This document shows positions 17,862-26,679 of a DNA stretch of 64,000 bases, piece after piece. Positions within the stretch are counted from its first letter, which is position 1; every line of letters starts with the position of its first letter. This DNA comes from Actinospica acidithermotolerans. Its GTDB lineage: Bacteria; Actinomycetota; Actinomycetes; Streptomycetales; Catenulisporaceae. The DNA lies in NCBI RefSeq assembly GCF_018139625.1, contig NZ_JAGSOH010000007.1, positions 47,579 through 111,578 on the forward strand, given 5' to 3'. The notes beneath the pieces were generated by a model. It worked only from the letters and a program-made list of their open reading frames with translations. It did no database searches and was not told the origin of the DNA. The translations under genes and the position numbers were made by a program.

Positions 17862-18761
17862 ATGACCGCGTCCACCGATGACACGCAGAACCCGCGACCG
17901 GTCGTGGCCGGCGTGGACGGTTCGGAGAACTCCGCCCGCGCCGCGCTCTGGGCCGCCGGCGAAGCCGAACGGCGCAAGACGACGCTCGCCCTCGTGCACG
18001 CGCTGCACCTGCCGGACTCGGCCGTCCCGCCGATCGAGCCCACCGGCTACGCGCAGCGCCGCCGCGCCGAGGGGACCACGCTGCTGGACAAGGCCGTGGT
18101 CGGGGTGCGCGCGCACTTCCCGGACCTGCAACTCGACGTCGAGCTCACCGACCTCGACCCCGCTCACGCGCTCGTCGAGTTCAGCCGGACCGCCGCGCTG
18201 CTGGTCACCGGCAGCCGCGGGCACGGCGGCTTCAGCGGCATGCTGCTCGGGTCGGTCAGCCGCAAACTGGCCGAGCACGCGCACTGCCCGGTCGTCGTGG
18301 TACGCGAGGAGCCTGCGCTGCCCGAGGCCGGCGACGTCATCGTGCTCGGCATCGGGCGCAATCCCGTCCCGGCCGCCGCCCGCTTCGCTTTCGAGACCGC
18401 ACGCCGGGAGGGTGTCGATCTCGTCGCCGTGCGCGCCTGGTGGCCGAACGCCATGTACACCGGCGTCGCCGGGCTGGGCGCCATGTACGTCGGCGACCCC
18501 GAGCGCTCCCGGCGCGAGGCGATCGCCGAGATCGAGGCCGCCGTCAAGCCGCACCGGGCCGAGTTCCCGGACGTGCGGCTGCGGATGACGGTCAGCGAGG
18601 GCAACTCCGTCCCCGTGCTCGTCGACGCGGCCCGCGCCGCGCGGCTGGTCGTGGTCGGCGCGCACCGCCGCCGAGGCCCGCTCTCGGTCGGCCCCGGCTA
18701 CGTCGTCGAGGGCGTACTCGCCCACTGCCCCACCCCGGTCGCCGTCGTGCCGGAGCCCTGA
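17862..18761 (+). CDS. Universal stress protein, tandem two-domain
   Basis: A 299-residue cytosolic protein with two USP domains (about 10-150 and 155-298). Domain 1 carries the ATP-binding G-2X-G-9X-GS motif as GSRGHGGFSGMLLGS. Domain 2 ends with GAHRRRGPLSVGPGYV. This two-domain layout is that of the DevR-regulon USPs Rv2005c, Rv1996 and Rv2623, the last of which binds ATP and helps enforce persistence. SD GAGGAG-like, 7 bp before the ATG. It sits between the Cys-rich protein and a DUF1876 gene, on one likely transcript. Confidence 0.93.
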   Translation: MTASTDDTQNPRPVVAGVDGSENSARAALWAAGEAERRKTTLALVHALHLPDSAVPPIEPTGYAQRRRAEGTTLLDKAVVGVRAHFPDLQLDVELTDLDPAHALVEFSRTAALLVTGSRGHGGFSGMLLGSVSRKLAEHAHCPVVVVREEPALPEAGDVIVLGIGRNPVPAAARFAFETARREGVDLVAVRAWWPNAMYTGVAGLGAMYVGDPERSRREAIAEIEAAVKPHRAEFPDVRLRMTVSEGNSVPVLVDAARAARLVVVGAHRRRGPLSVGPGYVVEGVLAHCPTPVAVVPEP

Positions 18762-18800
18762 GACCTCGATGCGGAGGATCCGAGCGAGAAAGGAAAGATC

Positions 18801-19070
18801 ATGGACCTGAACGTCAAACGCTGGCGCGCCAACGTCTTCCTGTTCGAGGAGGACGGCGAGACCGCGGCCACCGCGGTGCTCGAGACCGGTGCGAACACGA
18901 TCCACGGCGTCGGGAGCGCCAAGCGGAACCCGGCCGACTTCGACGTCGAGGGCATCGGCGACGAGCTCGCCGCGGGCCGGGCGCTGATCGCGCTTGGCCG
19001 TCGGCTGCTGGGAATCACCGAGGAGGACATCGCGCAGGTCGAGGGACACCCGGTGCACGTGAGCGAGTAG
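18801..19070 (+). CDS. DUF1876 (Rv1738-like) protein, copy 1
   Basis: An 89-residue single-domain DUF1876 protein: KRWRANVFLFEEDGETAA, HGVGSAKRNPADFDVEGIGD, RRLLGITEEDIAQVEG. The founding member Rv1738 is one of the most strongly DevR-induced mycobacterial genes, and its structure resembles ribosome-hibernation factors; a ribosome-protecting role is thus a family inference. It is about 75% identical by eye to the second copy at 50120-50389. SD AAAGGA-rich leader. Last gene before a strong terminator. Confidence 0.9.
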   Translation: MDLNVKRWRANVFLFEEDGETAATAVLETGANTIHGVGSAKRNPADFDVEGIGDELAAGRALIALGRRLLGITEEDIAQVEGHPVHVSE

Positions 19071-19090
19071 CGGCGTGGCATCGGACCGGT

Positions 19091-19138
19091 GCGAGAACCC
19101 GTGCCCGCCGGCGAATGTCGGCGGGCACGGGTTCTCGC
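19091..19138. terminator. Bidirectional terminator hairpin
   Basis: A perfect 20-bp inverted repeat beginning GCGAGAACCCGTGCCCGCCG with an 8-nt loop. It lies between two convergent genes (DUF1876 plus strand, alcohol dehydrogenase minus strand) and can serve both. Confidence 0.9.
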
Positions 19139-19150
19139 GCTGGGCCGGAA

Positions 19151-20176
19151 TCAGAACTCGAAGACGAGCCGGGCCGGGACCTTGCCGCCGAGCACGGCCT
19201 CGAAGCACTCGTTGACCTGATCGAGCCGGCGCGGTTCGGCGACCACCTCGGTACGCCCGGCGGCGTGCAGGGCGAAGACCTCGGCGAGGTCCTGGCGGGT
19301 GCCGACGATCGATCCGATGATCGATTTGCCGTTGATCACGGTGTCGAAGATCGGGACCGTCATCCGGTCGTCGGCCGGCAGGGCGACGCACACCAGGCGC
19401 CCGCCGCGGCGGAGCGAGCCGTAGGCCTGCTCGAAGGCGCGCGGGGAGGTGGCGAGGGCGATGGCCACGTCCGCGCCGCCGAGCTTGTGCACCATGGCGG
19501 CCGCGTCCTCGGCGCGCGCGTCGATCAGCTCGTCCGCGCCGAGGTGCGCGGCGAGCCGGAGCTTCTCGTCGTCGACGTCCACGGCGATAGCCCGGCCGCC
19601 GAAGATCTTGGCGTACTGCAGCGCGAGGTGCCCGAGGCCGCCGATCCCGTAGATCACGGCGGTCTCGGCCGGGCGTAGCCCGGAGACCTTCAGGGCCTTG
19701 TACGTCGTGACCCCGGCGCAGGTGAGCGGGGCCGCGTCGAACGGGGTGATGCCGTCCGGGACGGAGACGACGTACCTGTCGTCGGCGACCGCGTACTCGG
19801 CGTACGCGCCGTCGACGGAGTAGCCGCTGTTCTGCTGCTTCTCGCACAGCGTCTCCCAGCCGGACAGGCAGTAGGAGCAGGCCCCGCACGCGGAGCCGAG
19901 CCAGGCGATCGCGACGCGCTCGCCGATCAGGTGCATGTCCGCGCCGGGGCCGAGCGCCTCGACGGTGCCGACGCCCTCGTGGCCGGGGATGAACGGCGCG
20001 GCCGGCTTGACCGGCCAGTCGCCGTTCGCGGCGTGGATGTCGGTGTGGCACAGGCCCGAGGCCTCCATCCGCACCAGCACCTGGCCGCGACCGGGCTCCG
20101 GGACCGGCACCCGCCGGATCTCCAGCGGAGCGCCGAGCGCGGGGACGACGGCCGCCTGCATGGTTGTCGTGGTCAT
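19151..20176 (-). CDS. adhP: Zn-dependent alcohol dehydrogenase (AdhP type)
   Basis: A 341-residue medium-chain dehydrogenase. Catalytic Zn ligands in GLCHTDIHAANGDWP and GHEGVGTVEALG; structural Zn loop CGACSYCLSGWETLC; NAD fold GIGGLGHLALQYAK. The order and length match AdhP/Adh1 enzymes that interconvert primary alcohols and aldehydes with NAD. In a hypoxia island it would regenerate NAD by reducing aldehydes. A weak DevR-like box lies 84 bp upstream, and a strong terminator follows. Confidence 0.93.
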   Translation of the reverse strand: MTTTTMQAAVVPALGAPLEIRRVPVPEPGRGQVLVRMEASGLCHTDIHAANGDWPVKPAAPFIPGHEGVGTVEALGPGADMHLIGERVAIAWLGSACGACSYCLSGWETLCEKQQNSGYSVDGAYAEYAVADDRYVVSVPDGITPFDAAPLTCAGVTTYKALKVSGLRPAETAVIYGIGGLGHLALQYAKIFGGRAIAVDVDDEKLRLAAHLGADELIDARAEDAAAMVHKLGGADVAIALATSPRAFEQAYGSLRRGGRLVCVALPADDRMTVPIFDTVINGKSIIGSIVGTRQDLAEVFALHAAGRTEVVAEPRRLDQVNECFEAVLGGKVPARLVFEF

Positions 20177-20259
20177 GACGAATTCCGTCCTCTCAGATCG
20201 GCTCCGCCGGCTGTTCGCCGTGGCGGAGCGGCGAATTCGCGGCGGCGCGTGCCCTGACA

Positions 20260-20273
20260 GGGTTCGAAGTCCG
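20260..20273 (-). promoter_or_regulatory. Weak DevR-like box before adhP
   Basis: GGGTT-CGAA-GTCCG (plus-strand reading), 84 bp before the minus-strand adhP start. Symmetry is imperfect. Confidence 0.35.
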
Positions 20274-20321
20274 CCGCGGAGTGGTTCTGTGCTCCTCCGG
20301 CAGGGGTTCCGGTCACGCGAA

Positions 20322-20350
20322 GGGGTCCGGGCCGTCGCGGCCCGGACCCC
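20322..20350. terminator. Terminator hairpin after DoxX gene
   Basis: GGGGTCCGGGCC / GGCCCGGACCCC, 12-bp perfect stem with a 5-nt GTCGC loop, 16 bp beyond the DoxX stop codon on the minus strand. Confidence 0.8.
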
Positions 20351-20365
20351 GCCGCCGTTCGCGGC

Positions 20366-20974
20366 TCACAGCAGGCTGCGGTGCCGGGAGACCAGGGGGA
20401 GCCTGGCCCACCAGGCGCCCAGTCCGAAGCGGTTGGCCGCGCCGAACACGGCGATCGCCAGCAGGGCGAACGCGTCCATCACGTGCTCGTCCACGATCGG
20501 GTTGGTGGATCCGGTGGCCACGCCGCCCGCGCCGTACTTGGCCGGCGGGAAGACCGCGAACCACATGAACGTCACGAGCACGATCCCGCACAGCGACGCG
20601 AAGCGGACCCCGATGCCGAGGATCAGCGCGACGCCGATGCCGGCCAGGGCGATCATGAACAGGTAGTCGGCCCACATGTGGCCGGCCCAGGCGTTGAACC
20701 AGGACTGGAACGGACCGGCGTTCACGCTGGCCAGGAAGCCCTTGGTGGGCGAGCCGCCGTGGATCCAGGCCTTGCCGGACGGGGTGGAGTAGCCGAGCCC
20801 GAAGGTCTTGTCCAGGAAGGCCCACAGGAACAGGAAGCCGGTGCCGACGCGGATCAGGGCGATGGACGCGTCGCGCACGAAGGTGTCGGTCAGGACTGCG
20901 GTGCCGGCGGACGCCTGGTCGCTCTCAGCCTGCCGGGGGTGGGCGATGCGGACGTGCGGCATGTGCGTCGCCAT
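20366..20974 (-). CDS. DoxX-family integral membrane protein
   Basis: A 202-residue protein with four predicted membrane helices (SIALIRVGTGFLFLWAFLD; DYLFMIALAGIGVALILGIG; LCGIVLVTFMWFAVF; MDAFALLAIAVFGAANRFG). This DoxX-like pattern is common in actinomycete stress islands; DoxX relatives act as quinone-linked or redox membrane partners, but no activity can be assigned here. GAGGAG lies 10 bp before the chosen ATG; a GTG nine bases upstream is the alternative. A DevR-like box lies 85 bp upstream. Confidence 0.8.
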   Translation of the reverse strand: MATHMPHVRIAHPRQAESDQASAGTAVLTDTFVRDASIALIRVGTGFLFLWAFLDKTFGLGYSTPSGKAWIHGGSPTKGFLASVNAGPFQSWFNAWAGHMWADYLFMIALAGIGVALILGIGVRFASLCGIVLVTFMWFAVFPPAKYGAGGVATGSTNPIVDEHVMDAFALLAIAVFGAANRFGLGAWWARLPLVSRHRSLL

Positions 20975-21058
20975 CTCACTCACGCTCCTCGGAGAAGGGG
21001 ATTGATGATTGATTCGTTTTCCGATATCAGCGTCGCGCCGGCGCGGGTCCGGCGCAGC

Positions 21059-21072
21059 GGGCCGAAGGTCAC
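21059..21072 (-). promoter_or_regulatory. DevR-like box before DoxX gene
   Basis: GTGAC-CTTC-GGCCC on the minus strand, 85 bp before the DoxX start. One outer half-site base pair is lost. Confidence 0.5.
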
Positions 21073-21108
21073 GGGTCGACGGGCCCTGAGTCACTCGCGC
21101 GGCGCTCT

Positions 21109-21248
21109 TCAGGAGCCGACGAGATCGCGGCGGCGGAAGGCGGCGTCGAGGTGGGACAGGAGCGCGGCGTCCGGCAGCCGGTGGTCGATTGCGCAGAGGC
21201 GGCCGAGCTTGCTGCTCGATGCTTCCCGTCCGGGGGGCGGGACGATCA
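21109..21248 (-). pseudogene. Possible remnant of a USP C-terminal tail
   Basis: After the stop of the neighbouring USP gene, the minus strand stays open in another frame and reads ALIVPPPGREASSSKLGRL and then DAALLSHLDAAFRRRD before a TGA at 21109. The VPPPxR stretch resembles the tail of the single-domain USP at 30621-31148 (VLVVPPPEMQRATRRSLRKL). There is no start codon or ribosome-binding site of its own. It may be the end of a lost gene or of an older frame of the present one. Confidence 0.25.
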
Positions 21249-22136
21249 GCGCACGGGCACCACGGCGACGGGGCACTCGGCATGCAGCAGCAGTTCGTGC
21301 AGAACGGGTCCGACCGCTCCGGGCAGCGTCAGCCGCCTGTGATGCGAGCCGACCACGGCCAGGTCGGCGTCGGCCGACTGCGCGATCAGCACGTCGGCCG
21401 GGCGGCCTCGCAGCACCTTGATCTCGGCGCGGAGGGCGCGCCGCCCCCGGCTCTCGGCGGCGAGGCGTTCCGCGATGCGTTCCTGAGCACGGCGCGCGGT
21501 GATGTCGGTGTCGCTCACGTAGGCCGCGGACCGCGCCGGATACGGGTGCCACGCGTGCACCACCCGCAGGCGGCCTCCCGTGCGCCTGACGTGCCCGGCG
21601 CCGTAGCGCAGAACATCCGGGCTCAGGTGGGCGTCGATGCCGACGACCGTCGGGCCTGGGTGGTCGGCCGCGCGATGCCCCTGCGGTACGACCACGAGCG
21701 GGCAACGCGACCGGAGCGCCAGGTGCATGCTGACCGAGCCGACGGCCAGCCCGGCGAATCCGCCGCGCCCGCGCGACCCGACCACCAGTACCGCTGCGTC
21801 CTCGGAGAGCGCCTCGAGCGCGAGCACGGCTTCGCCCATGCGGCCGACCTGCTCGACGACGAGCCCGGGGTGCGCCTTCATCAGCCCCGTCGCGGTGTCG
21901 TCGAGCAGCGCGAGCGCCGGCGCCGCCGGGTGGCCCGCGCCGACCGCCAGCGCTTCGGCCATGAGCCGGCCGCTCTCCGCCATGGACTCGACCACGGTCA
22001 CCACGCTCAGCGACGTACCGCGTCTCAGCGCCTCCTCGGCCGCCCACAAAGCCGCGGTCTGCGCGTATGCGGACCCGTCGACGGCGACGACGACCGGACG
22101 CCTCCGGGCGCCCGCCGCCGTTCGGATCTCCGACAT
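21246..22136 (-). CDS. Universal stress protein, tandem two-domain
   Basis: A 296-residue protein with two USP domains. Domain 1 has the ATP motif GSRGRGGFAGLAVGSVS at about 130-146. Domain 2 has a diverged equivalent, GSHHRRLTLPGAVGPVLHEL, without the final Gly-Ser. It is the most diverged of the seven USPs here. SD GGAGG-like in GAAGGAGG just upstream of the ATG. No clear DevR-like box lies directly before it. The CBS gene is 66 bp upstream on the same strand, so both could share the box at 22726. Confidence 0.9.
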   Translation of the reverse strand: MSEIRTAAGARRRPVVVAVDGSAYAQTAALWAAEEALRRGTSLSVVTVVESMAESGRLMAEALAVGAGHPAAPALALLDDTATGLMKAHPGLVVEQVGRMGEAVLALEALSEDAAVLVVGSRGRGGFAGLAVGSVSMHLALRSRCPLVVVPQGHRAADHPGPTVVGIDAHLSPDVLRYGAGHVRRTGGRLRVVHAWHPYPARSAAYVSDTDITARRAQERIAERLAAESRGRRALRAEIKVLRGRPADVLIAQSADADLAVVGSHHRRLTLPGAVGPVLHELLLHAECPVAVVPVR

Positions 22137-22180
22137 GGCTTCCTCCTTCGCCGCTACCGGTGGGACGCGCCCGCCGCGTC

Positions 22181-22210
22181 GTATCCGTCACCCGCGTATC
22201 CGTCACCCGC
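22181..22210. repeat. 15-bp tandem duplication at CBS gene stop
   Basis: GTATCCGTCACCCGC occurs twice head to tail. The second copy contains the stop codon of the CBS gene on the minus strand, so the duplication may have moved or recreated the stop. Confidence 0.85.
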
Positions 22211-22667
22211 GTCGGCGCGGGCGGCGGCTCGTTGGCCGGCCCACGCCCGCCCGGACGACGTCGTGCGCGGTGACCACGCCGAGCACGCGCCGGTCCTCGT
22301 CGAGCACGGGGATGGCGTCGAGGTCGTACTCGACGAGCATCTGCGCGCAGGTCTCCAGCGAGTCGGGCGGCGAGAGGGCCACCCAGGGCTCGCCGCAGAG
22401 CTCGGAGATCGGGATCTCCTCGTCCCGCAGCAGGTCGAAGCGATGGGCCTGGGCGATGTGCCGCGGGCCGAGCACGCCGGTACAGCGGCCGTCGCGGTCC
22501 ACCACGATCAGATGCCGTCCCTGGCCGTCCAGAAAGCCGCGCACGACCTCGCGCAGCGTGGCGTCCTCGCCGATCACGCCGTCCACCGGGCTCATCACGT
22601 CGCGGGCGGTCGGGCCGGCGGGGAGGGCGGTCGCGTCGCCGATTCCGGGAGTCTTCGTCGCGGTCAT
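22203..22667 (-). CDS. CBS-pair protein
   Basis: A 154-residue protein made of one CBS pair: ARDVMSPVDGVIGEDATLRE with LIVVDRDGRCTGVLGPRHIA, and AIPVLDEDRRVLGVVTAHDVV. No BON domain, unlike the other CBS proteins of the island. CBS pairs bind AMP/ATP-type ligands; the output is unknown. The start is the ATG at MTATKTPG, 59 bp from a perfect DevR-like box shared with the divergent alcohol dehydrogenase. Confidence 0.88.
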   Translation of the reverse strand: MTATKTPGIGDATALPAGPTARDVMSPVDGVIGEDATLREVVRGFLDGQGRHLIVVDRDGRCTGVLGPRHIAQAHRFDLLRDEEIPISELCGEPWVALSPPDSLETCAQMLVEYDLDAIPVLDEDRRVLGVVTAHDVVRAGVGRPTSRRPRRRG

Positions 22668-22725
22668 GCCTTCAGCGTGCGGCGGCGGATCCCGCGGCAG
22701 CAGTGACGAGCAGCCTTCAAAGGCT

Positions 22726-22739
22726 GGGACGTTGGTCCC
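22726..22739. promoter_or_regulatory. Perfect DevR-like box in divergent promoter (CBS / Zn-ADH)
   Basis: GGGAC-GTTG-GTCCC with perfect 5-bp half-sites, the best match in the window. It is 59 bp from the CBS start (minus) and 65 bp from the dehydrogenase start (plus). CCTATAT at 22782-22788 is a possible -10 for the plus-strand gene. Confidence 0.75.
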
Positions 22740-22803
22740 TGGGCGATCGCGCCGGTGCGGGCGAGCGTGGACGGGAGAGGCCCCTATATCCATGGAGGAC
22801 GAC

Positions 22804-23844
22804 ATGAAGGCCTTGGTTTACCACGGGCCGGGCAAGCGCTCCTGGCAGGAGTTCCCCGACCCCGCCCTGATCGACCCGACCGACGCGATCGTCCGGGTGG
22901 ACGCCGTCACCATCTGCGGCACCGACCTGCACATCCTCAAGGGCGACGTGCCCGAGACCACGCCGGGCCGGGTGCTCGGCCACGAGGCGGTCGGCACCGT
23001 CGTGGAGGCCGGCACCGGGGTCGCCGGCGTGCGCGTCGGCGACCGGGTCCTGGCCTCCTGCATCAGCGCGTGCGGCCGCTGCGGGTACTGCCGCGTCGGG
23101 CGCTACGGGCAGTGCCTGGGCGGCGGGGGCTGGATCCTCGGCCACACGATCGACGGCGTGCAGGCCGAGTACGTCCGGGTCCCGTTCGCCGACACCTCGA
23201 CGTACCGGCTGCCGGACTCGGTGACCGACGAGGCGGCGCTGCTGCTGGCCGACATCCTGCCCACCTCGTACGAGGTCGGCGTGCTGGCCGGGCGGGTCAG
23301 CCCGGGTCAGAGCGTGGCCGTGGTGGGCGCCGGCCCGATCGGCCTGGCCGCGATCACCACCGCGAAGCTGTTCAGTCCGAGCCGGATCATCGCGATCGAC
23401 AAGGCGCAGGCTCGCTGCGACGCCGCCAAGGACTTCGGCGCGGACGCCTCGCTGCCGCCGGACGAGCGCTGCGCCGAGCAGGTCATGGCCATGACCGACG
23501 GGCTCGGCGTCGACGTGGCGATCGAGGCGGTCGGCATCCCGGAGACCTTCGAGCTGGCCACCCGGCTGGTGCGGCCGGGCGGGCACGTGGCGAACATCGG
23601 CGTGCACGGCAAGCCGGCCGTGCTGCACCTGGAAGACCTGTGGATCAAGGACGTGACGATCACCACCGGCCTGGTCGACACCTTCTCGACCGCGACGCTG
23701 CTGCGGATGACCGCGGCCGGGCGCTTCGACTCCGGCGCGTTCGTCACTCACCGCTTCGGCCTCGACGAGATGCAGGACGCGTACGACGTGTTCGACCGGG
23801 CCGCGGAGACCGGCGCGCTGAAGGTCGCGCTGTTCCGCACGTGA
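22804..23844 (+). CDS. Zn-dependent alcohol dehydrogenase, threonine/sorbitol-DH-like subclass
   Basis: A 346-residue medium-chain dehydrogenase. Catalytic Zn site ICGTDLHILKGDVP and GHEAVGTVVEAG; structural Zn loop CGRCGYCRVGRYGQC; NAD fold VGAGPIGLAAITTAK. The profile fits broad-range secondary/primary alcohol dehydrogenases of actinomycetes rather than AdhP. Such a gene sits in the Streptomyces OsdR island. The ATG with GGAGG 5 bp upstream was chosen; an in-frame ATG four codons earlier lacks a ribosome site. Confidence 0.92.
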   Translation: MKALVYHGPGKRSWQEFPDPALIDPTDAIVRVDAVTICGTDLHILKGDVPETTPGRVLGHEAVGTVVEAGTGVAGVRVGDRVLASCISACGRCGYCRVGRYGQCLGGGGWILGHTIDGVQAEYVRVPFADTSTYRLPDSVTDEAALLLADILPTSYEVGVLAGRVSPGQSVAVVGAGPIGLAAITTAKLFSPSRIIAIDKAQARCDAAKDFGADASLPPDERCAEQVMAMTDGLGVDVAIEAVGIPETFELATRLVRPGGHVANIGVHGKPAVLHLEDLWIKDVTITTGLVDTFSTATLLRMTAAGRFDSGAFVTHRFGLDEMQDAYDVFDRAAETGALKVALFRT

Positions 23845-23857
23845 GGCGGGCGGCCGG

Positions 23858-23871
23858 GCGACCTTCGTCCC
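23858..23871 (+). promoter_or_regulatory. DevR-like box before ppdK
   Basis: GCGAC-CTTC-GTCCC, 105 bp before the ppdK start and just after the stop of the dehydrogenase gene. Confidence 0.6.
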
Positions 23872-23976
23872 GGCCGCGGCGGGCCGGTCCGCTCTGACCG
23901 GCCCGCCGTTCCCGCACCACGCTGGTGGCCGTACGCCCCGTCCACCGCATCGAGCCGCATCGAGAGGAGACGCGCC

Positions 23977-26679
23977 ATGAACCGCGTCTACGTGTACGAC
24001 TTCTCCCAGGGCCGCGCCGAGATGGCCGACCTGCTCGGCGGCAAGGGAGCCAACCTGGCCGAGATGACCAGGCTCGGCCTGCCGGTGCCGCCCGGATTCA
24101 CGGTGAGCACCGACGCGTGCCGCGGCTACCTGCGCACCGGGCTGATGCCGGCCGGGCTGCCCGAGCAGATCGACGCCCACCTGAGCATGCTGGAGGAGCG
24201 GGCCGGGCGCCGCCTCGGCGACCCGGACGAGCCGCTGCTGCTGTCCGTGCGCTCGGGCGCGAGGTTCTCGATGCCCGGCATGATGGAGACGATCCTCAAC
24301 ATCGGGGTCTGCGACGCCACCGTGGACGGGCTCGGCAAGCTCTACGAGGACGAGCGCTTCGCGTGGGACTGCTACCGGCGCCTGGTGCAGATGTACGGGC
24401 GCACGGTCTACGGCGTGCCCGGCGAGGTCTACGAGCGCGCGCTCGCCGAAGCCAAGCGGAACGCGCAGGCCCCGCCCTCGGCGCCGGACAGCGTGCTCGG
24501 CGCCGGCGGCATGCGGGCCCTGACCCGGCGATTCCAGCAGCTGACCAGGCAGCGCAGCGGCCGCGAGGTGCCGCAGAACCCGCACGAGCAGCTGATCGGC
24601 GCGGTGCGCGCCGTGTTCGAGTCCTGGAACGGCGAGCGCGCCCGGGTCTACCGGCGGCGCGAGCGGATCCCGGAGGATCTCGGCACCGCCGTCACCGTGA
24701 TGCGGATGGTGTTCGGCAACCTCGGGCCGGACAGCGGCACGGGCGTGGCGTTCACCCGCGATCCGGCCACCGGCGCCGCCGGCGTGTACGGGGACTACCT
24801 GACGGACGCCGAGGGCGAGGACGTCGTCTCCGGCACGCGCAACACCCTGAGCCTGGAACGCTTCGGCGAGATCGACCCCGGTTCGCACGCCGAGCTGCTG
24901 AGCGTCGCCGACCGGCTCGAGGAGCGCTACCGCGACATGTGCGACCTCGAATTCACCGTCGAGCGCGGCCGGCTGTGGATGCTGCAGACGCGCGTCGGCA
25001 AGCGCACCCCGGCCGCCGCGTTCCGGATCGCCGCGACCCTGCTGGACGAGGGCGCGATCGGCGAGGACGAGGCGCTGCGCCGGGTCTCCGGCGAGCAGCT
25101 CGCCCAGCTGATGTTCCCCTGCCTGGACGCCGGCACCGCGTTCGCCCCGCTGGTCACCGGCGTGCCCGCCTCCCCCGGCGCCGCCGTCGGGCGCGCGGTC
25201 TTCGACTCGGCCGGAGCGGTGGCGCTCGCCGCGCGGGGCCAGGCGTGCGTGCTGATCCGCCGCGAGACCAACCCGGACGACCTGCCCGGGATGATCGCCG
25301 CGGCCGGCATCGTCACCGGACGCGGCGGCAAGACCTCGCACGCGGCGGTCGTCGCGCGCGGCATGGGCCGGGTCTGCGTGTGCGGCGTCGAGGAGCTGGA
25401 GATCGACGAGGGCGCCGGGCTCGCCCGCGTCGTGGCCGGGCCGAACAGCGGCGCGCAGATCCGCTCCGGCCAGCTGATCTCGGTCGACGGGGCGAGCGGC
25501 GCGCTCTACCCGGCCGAGGTCCCGGTGATCGGCTCCCCGCTGGTGCGCTACTTCGAGGGCGACCACGACAGCGCCCTGACGGACCCGGTGGTCGGCGCCG
25601 TCGCCCGGATCCTGGCGATCGCCGACCGGCGCGGCCGGCTCGGCGTGCGCGCCAACGCGGACACCCCCGAGGACGCGGCCCGGGCCCGGCGGTTCGGCGC
25701 GCGCGGCATCGGACTGGCCCGCACCGAGCACATGTTCCTCGGCACGCGGCGGCCGATCGTGGAGCGGCTGATCCTGGCCGAGGACCCGGACGAGCGCGCG
25801 CAGCGCCTCGGCGAGCTGCTGGCGCTGCAGCGCGCCGACTTCGCCGGCCTGCTGGCCGCCATGGACGGGCTGCCGGTCACCATCCGGCTGCTCGACCCGC
25901 CGCTGCACGAATTCCTGCCCGACCTGACCGAGCTGGCCGTCGAGGTCGCGGCGGGCGGGGCCGGTCCCGAGCGCGAGAGGCTGCTGGCGGCCGTGCGCCG
26001 CTGGCACGAGCAGAACCCGATGCTGGGCCTGCGCGGCGTGCGCCTCGGCCTGGTCGTGCCCGGCCTGTACGCGATGCAGGTGCGCGCGCTCGCCGAGGCG
26101 ATGGTGCTGCGCAGGCGCGAGGGCGGCAGCCCGATCGCGCACCTGATGATCCCCCTGGTGGCGGACGCGCGCGAGCTCGAGCTGGCGCGCGCGGAGGCCG
26201 TCGGCGTGCTGCGGCACGTCGATCCGTCGCTGGCCGTCGAGGTCGGCGTGATGATCGAGCTGCCCCGCGCCGCGCTGACCGCCGACAAGATCGCCGAGCA
26301 CGCCGAGTTCTTCTCGTTCGGCACCAACGACCTGACGCAGACGACCTGGGGCATGAGCCGGGACGACGCCGAGGGCGCGTTCTTCCCCGAGTACCTCTCC
26401 CGGCGGGTGTTCACCGTCTCGCCGTTCGAGTCCGTCGACCGCGAAGGCGTCGGATCGCTGATCGAGACGGCGGTGCGGCTCGGCCGCTCCGTGCGGCCCG
26501 GCCTGGAGATCGGGGTGTGCGGCGAGCACGGCGGCGACCCCGCCTCGATCCGGCTGTTCCACGCGCTCGGGCTCGACTACGTGTCCTGCTCGCCCTTCCG
26601 CGTCCCGGTGGCCAGGCTCGAGTCCGGACGCGCCGCCGTCCTGCACCGGCAGGACCCGGACGGGGACGGCACACGATGA
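23977..26679 (+). CDS. ppdK: Pyruvate phosphate dikinase
   Basis: Full-length 900-residue PPDK interconverting pyruvate + ATP + Pi with PEP + AMP + PPi. N-terminal ATP-grasp (GGKGANLAEMTRLGLPVPPGF at the start, VRSGARFSMPGMMETILN near 90); swivelling phosphohistidine domain with catalytic His455 in GGKTSHAAVVARG; C-terminal PEP barrel with acid/base Cys848 in GVCGEHGGDP. It saves ATP by PPi use when energy is low, and PPDK also occurs in the Streptomyces OsdR island. SD GAGGAGA, 7 bp upstream. The stop overlaps the next gene by 4 bp. Confidence 0.97.
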   Translation: MNRVYVYDFSQGRAEMADLLGGKGANLAEMTRLGLPVPPGFTVSTDACRGYLRTGLMPAGLPEQIDAHLSMLEERAGRRLGDPDEPLLLSVRSGARFSMPGMMETILNIGVCDATVDGLGKLYEDERFAWDCYRRLVQMYGRTVYGVPGEVYERALAEAKRNAQAPPSAPDSVLGAGGMRALTRRFQQLTRQRSGREVPQNPHEQLIGAVRAVFESWNGERARVYRRRERIPEDLGTAVTVMRMVFGNLGPDSGTGVAFTRDPATGAAGVYGDYLTDAEGEDVVSGTRNTLSLERFGEIDPGSHAELLSVADRLEERYRDMCDLEFTVERGRLWMLQTRVGKRTPAAAFRIAATLLDEGAIGEDEALRRVSGEQLAQLMFPCLDAGTAFAPLVTGVPASPGAAVGRAVFDSAGAVALAARGQACVLIRRETNPDDLPGMIAAAGIVTGRGGKTSHAAVVARGMGRVCVCGVEELEIDEGAGLARVVAGPNSGAQIRSGQLISVDGASGALYPAEVPVIGSPLVRYFEGDHDSALTDPVVGAVARILAIADRRGRLGVRANADTPEDAARARRFGARGIGLARTEHMFLGTRRPIVERLILAEDPDERAQRLGELLALQRADFAGLLAAMDGLPVTIRLLDPPLHEFLPDLTELAVEVAAGGAGPERERLLAAVRRWHEQNPMLGLRGVRLGLVVPGLYAMQVRALAEAMVLRRREGGSPIAHLMIPLVADARELELARAEAVGVLRHVDPSLAVEVGVMIELPRAALTADKIAEHAEFFSFGTNDLTQTTWGMSRDDAEGAFFPEYLSRRVFTVSPFESVDREGVGSLIETAVRLGRSVRPGLEIGVCGEHGGDPASIRLFHALGLDYVSCSPFRVPVARLESGRAAVLHRQDPDGDGTR

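Noticed and set aside
22717..26646. Very long open frame on the minus strand opposite the dehydrogenase and ppdK
   Set aside because: It mirrors the codon bias of clear genes on the plus strand, shows no domain and has low-complexity composition. It is a GC-rich shadow frame.
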